A stretch of DNA of 43,078 nucleotides from Rhizophlyctis rosea (Eukaryota; Chytridiomycota; Chytridiomycetes; Rhizophlyctidales; Rhizophlyctidaceae), in NCBI GenBank assembly GCA_027596075.1, contig JADGJC010000325.1, positions 1-43,078 on the forward strand, given 5' to 3'. Below are positions 23,222-35,416 of the stretch, one piece after another. The position numbers and the translations under genes were made by a program. A model generated the notes under the pieces. That model searched no databases and was not told where the DNA came from. It worked only from the letters and a program-made list of their open reading frames with translations. How positions within the stretch are numbered: position 1 is the stretch's first letter; each line of letters begins with the position of its first letter.

Positions 23222-26182
23222 CTACGCATCATCTCCATCACTTTCCCCCGCTGCATGCACCAAAGGCTGACCATTATGAGAACCAGTCTGGCCAGACGAT
23301 CCACCTCCCGTCTGCAAATCTTCCGCAGGGCGACTTATCTCTACAAAAGGCAGCGGAACGGGTCGGGCGGACCCTGTGGCAAACGGTATTGCAGTTGTGG
23401 GGAGTGATAATGGGACCGGGCGTGCGGAACTGGTAGTGAAGGGTATCATGGGCGTTGGGGCGGACGCTATCGGAGCCGAGGAAGATGATGCAACGGTGGG
23501 AGGTGAAGAGGGAGCGGCGGTCGAAGTAGTTGGAGGAGTGAGGGAGATGGTGGTTAGGCCGAGTTGTTCCCTTTCCAGCCGTTTGCCTGAAACAAAAGAA
23601 GGATCAAACCAATGCAAAAAAAGGCATCTGCATGAAGGCGCCGAACATGAAGAAAGGCGGACTTACGTTCCATCCTATCCCTAACAGCCTTCACCTTCTC
23701 TTCCACCAACACGACATAATTTTCCTTTCAACCACACAATATAAAAGAGGAATTGCTCGAAATTAATTCGGTAAGTTCCATCATGGCGGTATTGAAACAT
23801 TATCTTTACCTGCGATTTAGCGGTATTGTAACATTCGCTTTCGACCATACGTGCGAGATGGAGGGTTTCCGCAGGGGTTTTGGATTTGGATGGGTCGTGG
23901 GTGTAGTATTGTATTATGGCCTTGTGGCTGTGGGAGGAGGGAAGAGGGGGGTTAGGGTTTTTTCGGAATAGGGGTGAACGAACAGAATTGATTGGAACGA
24001 ATTACATTTGGGAAACGTTTTGTTCACGGAGTTGAGCTGCGGCGTGTGTTGAGTGTGGGATGATGGTGGTGGGGGGTGTTGAGGTGGTGGAAGGTGACGT
24101 CGGCGGTGTCTCCTCCACCCCCGACCGAAACGCTCCAACCTCCACCAACCCCTCATCAACACACTCCAAAACCCTCCTCAACCTCCCACACAACTCCCTC
24201 GCCGCCCCCCTCGCACCCTCCCAAACCTCCCTCTGCACTCGACATTCTTCCTCCCCAACAGGAACAACACCCAACTCCTTCTCAGCACTTCGTAACAAAA
24301 CCATCCGTTCTTTGATATATTCCCGTAATTCCTCATTCCACACCAGTACAGACTGTTTTCGTGCCGCGTCAACGAGAGCGCGGTACATATCCCCCATACC
24401 GCGGAAATCCGCCCAGCCGACAAAAGCCTGCACATGTTCCGGTCGAACCCGAACACCACCCTTCAACCCCTCCAAAACCGCACCATAAACCCTCCCAATT
24501 TCCTTCCCATCCCCCCCTCCCCCCGCACCAAACAACCCCCACTCCCCCGGCCGCCCTTCAGCGACGTTTAGCCAGCAGTCGAAGCAAACTGCCCACACGA
24601 TGTGGTGGAGTGGAAAGAGGTGTTTAACGCATTTCCAGAACCCGAAGGGAAAGTGGAAGGTGCGGTGGGAGTTGGCGCCGATATAGCGGATGAGAGCGGC
24701 GCCGATGTCGTTTGGTGTTATGGTTGGGAAGGCTTCAAGAAGATGTATGACCGCCGCACCGCATTGAATCGTTAACGGTATGAGTTTATCTAGCGTCATT
24801 GTCAAGACGGTGGAGAGGGAGGATTCTGTTGTGTGGCGTTTTATGATTTTGAGAGCTATGGAACGAATGTCGGAGGATGTTATGGTGCCGGTTAGGGTTG
24901 TGGTTAAATATATGGCTAATGGTGTGGGTGTGACACTGAACCCGCGGTCGAGAAGGAATAAGTAGTCTGGTTCCTTCGCTTGCACTTCCAGATTCTCGCC
25001 TATCTTCAGGTACAAATGCTGCAAGATGGTGTCGTCGTTGATGCAGGCTATGAATGATTGTTTGTCAAAGCCGTTGGCCACGAGGGTTTGGAATAGAGCG
25101 TACTGTGTAGGAATGCGGGACGTGCAGAGGGTTGTGATATTGTTAATAAGTGATTGGATTGATGGGGTATGAAGGACAGAACCGGTGGAGGTGATGGAGG
25201 GAATTTGTCTGGGAAGGCTTGGGACGCTCAAATTGAATAAGGGGCAGTAGGAGAAGGATTGTAGGTGGGTCTGAAGGAGCTTCAAGTCGGAGGTTTTGAT
25301 GGAGGGCAGGGCGGTGGGGGAGGAGGAGGAGGAGATGTATCGGGAGAGAAGGGTAGCAAATTGCGAGTGATCATCGCCTGTCAAGTCCAAATCATTGCCG
25401 AATTTTTCGTATCCGACTGCGATCATTCGGGCGATTACTAGTGGGTGGTAGGGTCCGTGTATAGAGGGGAGGGATAGGGATGACCGCATGAAGGAGTGTC
25501 TGTGGTATCGACTTGAGCGGGTGCTGCCACATGTCTGTGCGACGGTTTGGACGTCTGCACGACTTAGGATGGCACCTTGTTCGAGAAACATGTTTAGGAG
25601 GTCAAGTGTGAATATGGCGCTGTATTGGGGTTGGTAGACTAGGGCGTGGATGGCACCAAGGAGGCCTACATCGCTTCGGATGGCTTTAGCTTTGACGTGG
25701 ACGTTTTTGCCTACTGCCCGGAAGTATTTGCAGGTGCGGACGAGACGGGATCGCGACACCTTTGTGAATGCGAAGATGTCGGTCCATATCTCGTCGGGCA
25801 GAACGGAGTAGTGGACAGGGACGGGTTCAGGTGTTGTGAAGCAGAACATTTTCAGATAGGTTTCAGAAAGCAGGGGAGGTAAGTCCAATGTGTCCGTGCC
25901 ATATGTTGGTAGCAGACTATCGTGCGTAGAGCTTGTTGTGGACGGGGAGGGGGCCGCCGAGCCGATTTGCATTGACGTGTTCTGTGGATAAGCAAGAGGG
26001 AAAGGGTTCCTTTGAACTTGTAGTAAGTTCAGTGAGTGTTGAGTTGTCTGCATGTCTGGTGGAAACAAATGTGGTTCCGTCAGAACGTGATGTCTGCTGT
26101 CAAGAGTGTCAAGATGGAGAGCGGGGTGCGAGGGTGGTGTGCGGGCTGGCTGCCTTTTATACTGGTACCCGAGTGTAGCCAA
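23222..26182 (-). CDS. F-box protein with C-terminal KIX-like domain (4 exons, 905 aa)
   Basis: Minus-strand exons are 26182-24006, 23927-23810, 23724-23667 and 23586-23222. Introns are 78, 85 and 80 bases (GT-AG), and the frame is kept to the TAG. Residues about 125-160 are an F-box (VLPDEIWTDIFAF, then RTCKYFRAVG), the segment that docks Skp1 in SCF ubiquitin ligases. The middle 550 residues are helical, without a recognised repeat. Residues about 716-785 cross the exon 1-3 junctions and read like a KIX domain of the mediator MED15/CBP kind (REQNVSQIHKAIIQYY, then ARMVESECYNTAKSQENYV). They are followed by a basic coiled stretch (KVKAVRDRMERKRLEREQ) and a Ser/Thr/Pro/Ala-rich acidic end. 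Exon 1 is one 2.2-kb frame, so F-box and KIX helix 1 are physically joined. KIX domains bind activation domains. Substrate recognition by KIX is inference. The start could also be the Met at codon 44. Confidence 0.8.
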
Positions 26183-28440
26183 GCCACAGCGAGATCAACA
26201 GGTTCAACTGTGCCAAGTCAGTCAAGTCACTGTGTGATGCACCAACGAACTCCAGATTCTGCGCGCGATGGTCCTCAATCATTGCCAGTATTGCCATTGA
26301 TGCATGCCTCTCCTGATGTACAAAACTTACAAACACACAATAGCCTATCACATTGAGTGTATGTGGGGAAAAAAAAACATGTAGAAGGCTTCGATGACAG
26401 AATAACCGACTGTGCTGCAATGGTGGCCTTGCCGGAGCAGTGACAACTGTTTGTGAAAGTTGTGAACCCAACATACATTGATCTTCGAGTGAAAAGATCC
26501 TTGACGGCACGTCAGTGTTCGGTGGTAGAAAAAGACTAAGATGCCTAAAGACAATTCGGAGCACGCGCCTCTATCTCGAACCGCGGATATCTTGTCTTCA
26601 GCCTCCAGGCCTCAAAGGTCTAGCGTAGTTTGGAAGGCAAGGAAAGCCAAGTCATTGCTATAATTCCATGTACCTTCATTCTAACGATACGTACAAACCC
26701 TGAATCAGAGAGTGCACACCAGGCGAGCGACGATGGTTCAAAATTTGTAGGACAAAATTGGCTCTGCATGATTATCGTCGGCTTGTTCAATAAACGCAGA
26801 AATTGGGGCCGTTTCGCAATGACGTTGATCACGCTTCAGCCATTGTCCTGAATTCGAATGAAAGACATGGAGAACATCGTTATCCTGAATCTAGACAGAT
26901 GTGTTCACAGTACGCTATCAGCCTCTGCTGCGTATTAAACGATTGCTCTGCTTGAATTTGGGGGCGCTTCCTTGAGGTCGCTCAAGCTCATGTACTTTTT
27001 GCAAACGACGTGCAGAAGACTTAGATCGTAGAATGGTGTGGGCACTTGCCGGAGGAAAAAAGTTATGATTAATGTGCACATATAAATTTTATAGACGTGC
27101 CACGAGAGCCAAAACCTTGAAAGGGGCGGAGGAGGGACCTCTATGTGATCTGCGCTTCCTGAACCCTAACCCTTGACCACGAACACGCCCACAGGACCGG
27201 AATCGGAACATACACCAAACGCACCTGACCGAGGTGTATGTGCTTACGTTTCTCAGATTCAGCCTTCGTCATCACAAGTTCTCGTAGTACCTAACAGTGC
27301 CAAATCCTCTCTTTTTTCCCTCGGCTCAACCCACATACACCGCTTCAGATGCGCAATTGAGTTCATATATAGTCGTCGGAGGTGTAGCAGCACCTGCGCA
27401 AAAACAACCGACTAAGCTCTATAATTCCTCTATGCAGCCACAATGCTGGTGCATATGGAGTCTATGAGTTTAGTGATGCAAATGCCGTGATCCTTCAGCA
27501 GCTTGCCAAATACACGCTTAACTTCCCCTGCTGCATTTTGCCTCACGAGGACAAGTAGAACAAACACAGATCTACTGATGGCAACACATGACCTTGGTGA
27601 GCGATTGAGAGGTCATCACTGCGTCTCCTCCGCCATCCGGGTCGGACTGGAGTCTGTTTTTGCACAAGGCCTGATGTATTTTTGGCCAAAGCGTCGACAC
27701 GTACCTTTCAAAGTCGATGCTTGCACACCACACGTAAATATGTGTGGTGCCGCAAAAAGGATACTCTTTCGAACCCATTGTAAACCCACGAAGGCCGTTG
27801 ATGCTACCTCCAGAGGTCAGATTTTTCCTGAACGAACCACATATTATCCCTGACATCGATTAGCATAGGAGTTTGCCCCATGAATCCACCATACATCAAG
27901 TCACGAAGTCGGTGGCACACGTCAGAGTACCATGCAATATCTGTAATCGAAGAAGAAGGACTAAATAGGGACCCCTGTCTGCCTTCAGCTCGTCGAATTC
28001 AGTGCTGATCCGAGACTAGTGCTGTACGCTCGTAGTTGCAGCCTCCGTCAAATAGTACGCACCCGTATTTACGGTGGAACAGAGAAACGGAAAGCATCGA
28101 CTACATACGCAACCCCGACACCTTGCTGAAGCGCTGCCAAGACTCATCGGCTTCAAGTATGCAATGGTGCTGGTACACAAACCAATAAAAACATGACTGA
28201 AAGCCAACCTCGGTCGTATATCAGGCAACGTACCTCTGTCTCTGAACTGAATATGGTCTTCCCGGTCGGTCACCACACGTAGCAATGCTCATCATACTGA
28301 TGGCTTTTGATTCATCGTTATTCACGTTGATCAGGCATCACCACAGACTTCTGAATGCTGAATTACCTTCAGAAGTTTACAGATAATCATGCCACCATTG
28401 GCAGCAAAAGAAAGTTCTCCCCGAAGCTGTTATTCGTCTA
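26183..28440. other. Unassigned stretch upstream of the F-box gene
   Basis: It should contain the promoter of the minus-strand F-box gene near 26183-26400. Frames beyond that are short (27503-27853 plus, 28285-28016 minus). The minus one has a possible helix (HVFIGLCTSTIAYL) but no linked exons. A lone CCCTAACCC at about 27162 is not a telomere array. Confidence 0.35.
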
Positions 28441-30584
28441 CACGATAGGGTCGGTATGACTGCCATTACACGTCCCCAGATCATGGATCAAGTTTCTACG
28501 CTCGACATATGCATTCAAACAAACAGCAGACGATGTTATGGCGGCGGATCGCATGAATTTCATGGAAACGAAGAGCTAGCAGTTCTCGCTAGGAGCACAT
28601 CTCATGCCGAGAGTCCCTTGATGGATAGCTCAAACATCAAGAGATGTCCCAAACGAGTACCCACCCTTCTTCTCCGAATCCACCGCCACATGTTTTTATG
28701 CAGATTTCTGCTCCATTTTGAACAAAGTCGATCGATCGACTGCTTCTCAAAACCCCCCTATGGCCTTCAAACCTTCAATGCACAGTATGGAGATTAGGGG
28801 GGAAAAAGATGGGGAGGTTGCGAATCGGCAAGTCGGAACAAATCATACTCTCAACATGTTGGATCATGGGGCTGATAGATGATCCTGTCACCTAATCCGA
28901 GGGACATCCCTCTATCTCATGCAACACCACCTTCCATTACAACCTTCATTGATACTCTCCTTTCTTCTGACGAGTGGAATTATGGCGTACTACTGTGTGG
29001 GAATGACGTGGCGCCAGCTGGCATATTGAGATGAAGCATTTGGTACGGTTCAGAGGTCTGTTAAGAGCTTCGCTCGGGAAAGCGTGCACTTGATTAGACA
29101 AGGTCATTCCTTTCCTTTTCCGACTTATGTTTGAACGCAACCAGTGAATGGACCCTGCAACATCTCGATGAGACCTTTGAACAGTCTCCTTACTGCGTGA
29201 ACTCCAGCATATGACAATGAAGATATGTCCTGGGTATTTCATCATTGTAGTGTAAGGTTGGATCGGATCGAAGCGTCAATGGAGAGGTTGGGAACCAGAA
29301 ACAGCGATGAAAAAGAAGTAAGATCCGACATTTCGGTTACTTGGAGATGCACACGCTGCTCTGTTAGCTGCTGATGCATAGTTACGACCTGAGTCCTCAC
29401 CTTCATCAGGGAGACCTACCTGGAATTTCTTCGATGCTGCCCCTTTGTTGGAGATCCGCCTGTTCACACGCACCCAGTAAGCTCAGAAATGACTGCCTGA
29501 ACAAAAAATGAAATTTCAAACAGTGACGATTTCCGACTGGTAGGTTATATCTGCAACCCAATAATGGAGATCATCTCTGCAGCTTCTGGGATTCATGGAC
29601 TAGGCGTAGCTGAACACTTCGAACCAGCAGTGCCACGGGTTACTGCAGTGGGGTTTCGGCGGTCCCCATTTTACACTGATCTGCTGGTGGCATCCAATGC
29701 AGGAGGGCCTATGACCACTGGAGAAGCATCGGACGCAATGTTTTTCCTTCCACCGTTGCCGAATTGACTTGATCCCTCTCTGCCAAGGCAATTAATCGCT
29801 TCGTTACATATATGCAGCAACTTCGGTCAAAAAATGGGACCAACTGCCAAAACCAAAACCATCGCCGATCTTACTGCTTAGACGACGAGGAGGGGACTTC
29901 AGGGTACGATTGGGTGCTCAACCAACAGTTTCAAGGTCCACAGACTTGAGAGGGATTGCCGCGAAGAAAAAAGAGCGTAGAAGTTTCTTGTTGACCACAA
30001 ATCAGCAAGTCCAACTTGCAAATTGTGCTGGAAGAAGTCTGCTGATCTTGATTGCCAGTGATTGTGCGAATTTGTATGTAGACGGCCTTCCAGCCGCCCG
30101 GGCTGGTCCACCTGTCAAGCCTACCGGCCTACTATATCAAATCATCTGAGAGCTGAGTAGATGCCTGTATCCCCCCGTTTTGGGACTTTGAGTACTTTAC
30201 ATATGTGAAAGCTCAAGCATTCAGCACCAGACGATGATTTTTGAGCTATCAGCGGCCCATCAAGGCGGGGTAGGATGTGGGTGACGCAGGAGATGTTCAC
30301 TGCGAGGAGGATGGTGCTGGTGATGCTCAAACCCCCTCCCTGGGATGGAGTCCCAGTGAGTCCTTGAGCTGGATTTGTCGGTCTTGGGTCGGTCGTTCGG
30401 TTGTTTGCGGCCGGAAATCGCAAGACAACTGACATTTGGGAGTAACGTTGAAATGTCGGAGAGCGCCTGCGCTTTGTTGTTGCGGATAGCTCCCAATTTG
30501 GAATGTTTGCAGGAGGTTGGGGAGTGAGTGGAGGACAGGGGAGGCTTTGAAGCACGCCCGGGAGGATGTGCCTGGAGATTTTGA
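28441..30584. other. Unassigned stretch with scattered exon-like minus-strand pieces
   Basis: Minus-strand frames at 29245-28946, 29473-29276 and 30555-30142 read partly like protein; the last is Pro/Ser-rich and includes one possible helix (LSITSTILLAVNISCVTHIL). GTAGGT and AG signals occur near 29421-29360, but no consistent chain of exons closes. The plus frame at 28456-28797 has no recognisable domain. I assign no gene. Confidence 0.3.
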
Positions 30585-32128
30585 ATGGGTTTAGGCGGAC
30601 TACATTCCATAAGGATAGAATTTATGTTTCCAGAGAGGTCGCCACCAAGGACCATGCAGGCAGCTTGGGAATTCGTCGCTCCGCGGATCAAATCATTTAA
30701 ACCTTGGCTGGTCGCCAATCATCTAACCCTTCGAATCAACCCGGGACAATGTTGCGGCAGCGTCGGAGACTTCTCAAAGGAAGCGTTGGCACCTATGGAG
30801 GTATATAGATTCTTCCGTGGGTTTGCAGCATATGACGTAATCAACGACGCGGGAGCTGTTGGACAAATGGAATGGATTGATTCTGATGTATGCGGGAAGG
30901 AGGGGAGCGTTTTGGTATCACGCCGAACGCACACCGTCCGGGATGCTCGTGGTTTCGTTGGAGTGGGGCGGTTGGTTGTCTACGCTGTATTTCCTATGCT
31001 GTTCCTCAATCCTCTGATTGCCCTGTCCGTTGAATTGATTTACGGAGGGACCGACATACTGTGCTCAACCGGGGTTGGAGTATTGCCCACTACATAGTTC
31101 GCTTTGGGTCGCGGGTACAGAACTTTTGGTGGATCGTCACAATGGTGTACATTATTCTGATTTCTGAAGGTAAGCATCTCTTTGGAGCATTTGAACCTCC
31201 CAAAGCTGTCTCCCGGATATTTTTTAATGTCTCCATTTTCAGTGATCGAGACACCGGCGGTTGTAGGAACGATCATCGGACCATTTGCAGGTCGTTGGTG
31301 AATCCTTCTCTGTTCCCAATACGTACGCCATCAACTTCGATCCCGGACCACGGAATCGACAGGTGCCGCGATGTACGGCTCCCGCAACGCTTTCGTGCAG
31401 TTCGTTTTGGGATGCGTAGCCACCATTCCAGACGTCGGCCATTACTTTCGAGGTGCACTTGGCATCGGTGAAGTGCTCTGCTGTGCTTTGCTATATTGCT
31501 ACGTATTAATTCAGACAATTGGACCTTAACCGACTGTAAAAGTTCACAGAGCTGGCGTCAACATGCTCATCAATTTCGTCCTTTTTGCCATAAACGACTA
31601 TCACGTCATCTTTCACAATACGCAAATCGCTTTGATGATCATATACCTTACCTTCGTCCTGACGTCTGTCCTCTTCCTGTTTTTCAACAAAGGCATGTGC
31701 GGCGAACTGCAAGAAAACATCCCGCCGCCACCACCGAGAGCAACCTTGGACTTTTGCTTCATGGAAGCCGACTATAACGGTCATCCGGGATGGAACTTGA
31801 TCATGATATGGGTCCCGGAGGAACTGCGCTGGCGGCGATATTGGCTTGTTTCCTTCGAAAATTATGTGTATGCCACGGGCGAGACACGCACCCGTGTCTT
31901 TTGCTCCATCACAAATATCCATATATGGAGATTTCCATTGACGCTTAGGACGCTCGTGCCAAGCGTATGTACTTTTCGGTGAAAGCATTGAATTTCTGAA
32001 AGAAGTGGTACTTTCATTCCCCTTTGTGCAATCGGCTTTGCTCGGAATTGAGCATTCTTATCTCGTTCCGTGCTTCTATCCTGTTGTGGCAAAGTTACAA
32101 GTATCTCGTTTGCATGAAATCACCCTAA
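30585..32128 (+). CDS. Multi-pass membrane protein, unknown family (exon structure incomplete)
   Basis: The well-supported chain is: exon ending 31169; exon 31243-31290; exon 31363-31467; exon 31543-31964. The joins keep one frame and read IISE / VIETPAVVGTIIGPFA / GAAMYGSRNAFVQFVLGCVA / GVNMLINFVLFAINDY. At least four hydrophobic helices are visible. A cytoplasmic-looking part follows (IPPPPPRATLDF, DYNGHPGWNLIMIWVPEEL, YATGETRTRVFC). A last exon from about 32000 (ILLWQSYKYLVCMKSP) ends at TAA 32126-32128. The start (30585, or Met 30654) lies in a different frame from the exon ending 31169, and I could not place the linking intron. One donor (GTCGTT at 31291) is weak. A further hydrophobic frame follows at 32136-32354. 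The gene may be living but misresolved, or recently broken. The family is not recognised. Confidence 0.45.
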
Positions 32129-32730
32129 AAACACTTTGCCTACGCCGCTCATCCCTCTGGCCGGCGTCATCACCTCCCGCATTGTATTCAGCAATCACTG
32201 TCTCGTATTGACTGCCTCATTCAGTATTTTCAGTATGCTATACCACAATCTCTATGATCTTATTCAGGCCGGGGCCTTATCGCCCTCACCCATCATCAGT
32301 ATACTATGCCCATTTTGTTGGAGGTGGTATCTTTCAACTTGCATTATTTCTTAATCTATCCCGTGACAGGCGGTCTTTAGGAGATTGGCACCAGTGGCAC
32401 CTTACTTGCATATTACACGCATACGGAAGGCCACACATGTAGAGACGTGTGTTGGTGCTTCGGTCAATAAGGAATTTCTGACAGTATTGTTGTGAGTTGT
32501 AACTGCATGTATTGTGGCTGTGCCGATGGCTGACAGTCCTGCATATTTATGGAACAGTCGGGTAGAAAAAATGTTTGTTGTGATCGGAAATCTGTCGAAC
32601 TGGTCGAATTTGTTAATCCACATTCTCCCCCGTCCACCAAACCCTTTTCTCACCCATCAACCCAACAACCCAAGCGACCACCAACTCACCAAACTCATTC
32701 ATACTTATCAAACCCAACAACCACCATTTC
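32129..32730. other. Intergenic; possible extra membrane segment and promoter
   Basis: The frame 32136-32354 is hydrophobic (GVITSRIVFSNHCLVLTASF) and could be a frameshifted continuation of the upstream membrane-protein gene. The last 120 bases are C/A/T-rich (CCCAACAACC) and fit a 5' UTR and promoter for the deaminase gene at 32731. Confidence 0.4.
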
Positions 32731-33907
32731 ATGGCGGCGTCGCCGTCTCCTACAAACCTGAGCTCCTTCCTCGTGGCCCCAAACTTGGAACAAGACCGGT
32801 CTCTGGTCGAAGAGCTTTCCTTCTTCGAACAAGTTGACCGCGTCTTCGCAGCCCCATCCCTCCCCAATGCAAATTCAAGAGATGTTCTTGACACAAAGAG
32901 TCTCAGCCGAATACTGGAGTCAGCAGCAACACTGATCGCCGGAAACGACGTCGTAGCCTTATACATCTTCATAACAGTTAAGGGAGGAAACTACTTTAGC
33001 CGGCTTCACGTTGCGGCGAACATTGACACTGCATCAGCTGTTGATCGTCTGAACAACCTGCTCCGGTGTTTGCGGGCCTTTGTGGGTGGACCGAGTTTTG
33101 AAGAAGTCGGGTGAATTCATCACGACGGTGTATGTGGGTAACTTGATACGGATGAAGAGGACGTTGAGGCGTCGGGTGGACGTTGTTAGGAGTTTTGGGG
33201 AGTGTGAGAGTCATATCGCCTTTTTACAACTCTGGAGAAGGGAAGGCGGGACCGAATCGGAGAGTGAGGTTGAGGTTCTACGGACGAAGCTCGTGGCGTT
33301 TCGTGAGAGAGTTGAGAGTCATTCACGCCACACTGAATTAGCACCGTTGACAGTTAAAGATGTTACGGACTTTAATGTCGCTGCGTTCCGTGTTTTCGCA
33401 TGTTCGGCTTTTCCGTCGCTTCGGTATGTCAATCCGGCGGTGCACAAGTGTATTGTCAAGGCGGCGCGGTACGAAAGTGCGATGAGGCTTTTGGTCATGT
33501 GGGCTGCAAGGAGTGATATCAACCGACGGATTTTGGAAAATTTGGAAGTAGTTCCCGTCCCGGAAGATGTGCGCAACTTTGAGCTTCGTGATTGGGAGGA
33601 CGTGGTTATCGACCACTTGGGCAAGTCGTTGTCGAGTTCGTCGGATTTCGATGCCTTGTTGAGATCACTCTCACCCCTCCTGAAAACCTACCCAAAAGAA
33701 GGGCCGTTCGTCCCCATCCACGCTGAACTCCTCCTAACCCGCCACTTGATACAAAACAACCTTGTCCGTCCTGGTCAGACTATCACCTTGGGGGTATCGA
33801 AGTCAACTTGCTTTGCGTGTCAGGTTTCACTGGATGTGCTTACGGGGGAACCGTTTTGCATGATGGTCAAGGTGGCGGGGTGGAGTGGGAAGGTGGAGGG
33901 ATCGTGA
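32731..33907 (+). CDS. OTT_1508-like deaminase-fold protein (2 exons, 365 aa)
   Basis: Exon 1 is 32731-33110 and exon 2 is 33190-33907. The 79-base intron has a GTGAAT donor and a TTAG acceptor, and removing it joins two frames exactly (FEEVG/SFGECES). The C-terminal region has the zinc-deaminase signature HAE at residues 304-306 (VPIHAELLL) and CFAC at 334-337 (GVSKSTCFACQVSL). This is the pattern of the OTT_1508 deaminase family (Pfam PF14441), common in fungi and often of unknown substrate. The N-terminal 290 residues are mostly helical and match nothing I know. In deaminases the Glu moves a proton and His plus two Cys hold zinc, so this copy keeps the key residues. The last 25 residues (VAGWSGKVEGS) are where relatives carry a conserved G-x-x-GK-like end. 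It could act on a nucleotide, nucleic acid or protein; unknown. Confidence 0.75.
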
Positions 33908-34909
33908 AGGGACGTGGGGTGGGGTGGAACCGAGAGGTTGCGGGCGTTTTTGGATGAACAATGGGAACGGGTTTAGACTCAGCAAGGCAAGAAAAACGCG
34001 GTGCAAGACCCCTCGTGCCGTCCTTTGCACGAATCGATGGAGGTGAAGGGACTGAACGCCGTGAACGCTGGGAATGTCCTCAATATTCTTAGGGACAGGA
34101 GTTTCCTAAGTGCAGCACCGCAGAACAAGTCAAGGTTACCTCCATCGTGCGTTCTGAGCCTCGTTCAGCTGTGCAACCTTCAGGTCAAGCTCCATCCACT
34201 GTGATCCAGGAGGAGGGAACGGATTGGCAAGAAGTAAAGAGGAAGGGGAAGAAGGGCCAGAAGAGTCAGAAGAGTGGTTGAAAACCTATTTCTGGTCTGT
34301 GCTAGTTCCACTGGGATGTCGGTCGGGGGATTGGGAAACTTGCGAGTTGGACTCTGACGAAATGTATGCTCTTGCCTATTCTTATATAAATGTTTGCTTT
34401 TTGTTGTAATTGCTCATGTAAAAGTTTGCTTTTTGATATACTTGTTCCTTCCTCACAACAGATTTTTGTTATTGTACCTTAGAATATCAGATATCATGTT
34501 ACAGCAAAACCTAGTTTTGCATTTTGTATTTTACGTCTTCGAATGGGGAATGTGTAGGCGGGGTTGGTGTCGAACTCGTGAAGAAAGAAGGCCTGTACAA
34601 TGGTGTTTGGGTGATTAGATTGCGCCATTCTAAGTCCCCTGGTCGCTCAATATTTCCCCTTGTGAGGTCTATCCCATCCGACACTTTGACGGGATGCATC
34701 ACGCCATCGCTTTATATCCCCCACTCCCATGTGCTGAATGCATCTTTCAAGCACTTTGGCCAAATGAAGCAATCTTTGGATGTAGAACTTCCAAGGCGCC
34801 CTCACTCTTCACGCAGGCATGCCCCTTCTTTTTGCGTTCCCTCATCTCGGTTTCGTATCGGGCAAAAACAAAGCGCAACAGACACGGGAAATTCCTACAG
34901 CATCAGGTA
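33908..34909. other. Intergenic, no recognised gene
   Basis: This is the 3' flank of the deaminase gene followed by A/T-rich sequence (34380-34540) with runs such as TTTGCTTTTTG that may act in transcript termination. The frames at 34524-34955 and 34694-35026 run into the mariner element and show no domain. Confidence 0.4.
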
Positions 34910-34940
34910 CAGTCCCGTGCAGAAACCCTTGGCCGGTGGC
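34910..34940 (+). repeat. Left terminal inverted repeat of the mariner element
   Basis: It begins CAGTCCCGTGCAGAAACCC and ends CCGGTGGC. It pairs with 35386-35416 with about four mismatches and is preceded by TA. Confidence 0.88.
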
Positions 34941-35037
34941 ACGGCCGGGTTTTGATGGCGCAGCACATCGCGCGCCTCATTACCACCTGCAATGATGAAA
35001 CTATGAAAATCTATTGGATGTATTGAATACAAAATAT

Positions 35038-35253
35038 CTAATAGTCAATAGGCCAGCCCTTGCTTTCTATGACAGCTACACAGCGCTTATGCATGCTTTC
35101 CACCAAGCTGCGCAGGACACTCCTATCTATTTTCCCCCATTCCTCCTTCACCACCTGCTCTAACTCCTCTTCCGTGCGTGGGTTGCGTTTGTCAACGGCG
35201 GCAGATAAGATCTGCATTTGGGACAGGGAAGGCGCTCCATTTATAGAGTTCAA
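35038..35253 (-). pseudogene. Tc1/mariner transposase, C-terminal remnant
   Basis: The minus frame ends with a typical Tc1 DDE transposase tail: DKRNPRTEEELEQVVKEEW, then SLVESMHKRCVAVIESKG, then a stop. The family normally has about 340 residues; here only about the last 55 are recognisable. The catalytic DDE residues and the N-terminal helix-turn-helix are gone. The first 15-20 residues of the frame are not family-like and belong to the deletion junction. Confidence 0.85.
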
Positions 35254-35385
35254 CTTGTGCTATTGGTCATAAAATTTTGTCTCTCATTACACATCCGTTG
35301 CGGGAGGCTCCAAGGAAGCAGGTCGGAAAGAGTGGAGGCTACATAGCGACCACCGTTGGTGGTGGCGCGACGCGTTGTTAACACC

Positions 35386-35416
35386 GCCACCGGTCACGGG
35401 CTTTTGCACGGGACTG
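35386..35416 (-). repeat. Right terminal inverted repeat of the mariner element
   Basis: Inverse of the left repeat (GCCACCGGTCACGGGC, then TTTTGCACGGGACTG), followed directly by TA. Confidence 0.88.

Larger units (their letters stand above)
34910..35416 (-). mobile_element. Internally deleted Tc1/mariner-type element (507 bp)
   Basis: The element starts CAGTCCCGTGCA and ends in its inverse, TGCACGGGACTG. It is flanked on both sides by TA (34908-34909 and 35417-35418), the Tc1/mariner target. The terminal inverted repeats match at about 27 of 31 bases. Inside, on the minus strand, is the last part of a transposase frame. Full-length Tc1/mariner elements are usually about 1.2-2 kb, so most of the transposase has been lost and this copy cannot move on its own. 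Confidence 0.88.

Noticed and set aside
24060..24627. Pro/Thr-rich plus-strand frames of 79-142 codons
   Set aside because: They mirror the Gly/Glu/Val-rich end of the F-box exon on the minus strand.
27160..27172. CCCTAACCC as telomeric repeat
   Set aside because: A single copy only. A TTAGGG-like word near 23950 is likewise isolated, in a G-rich intron.
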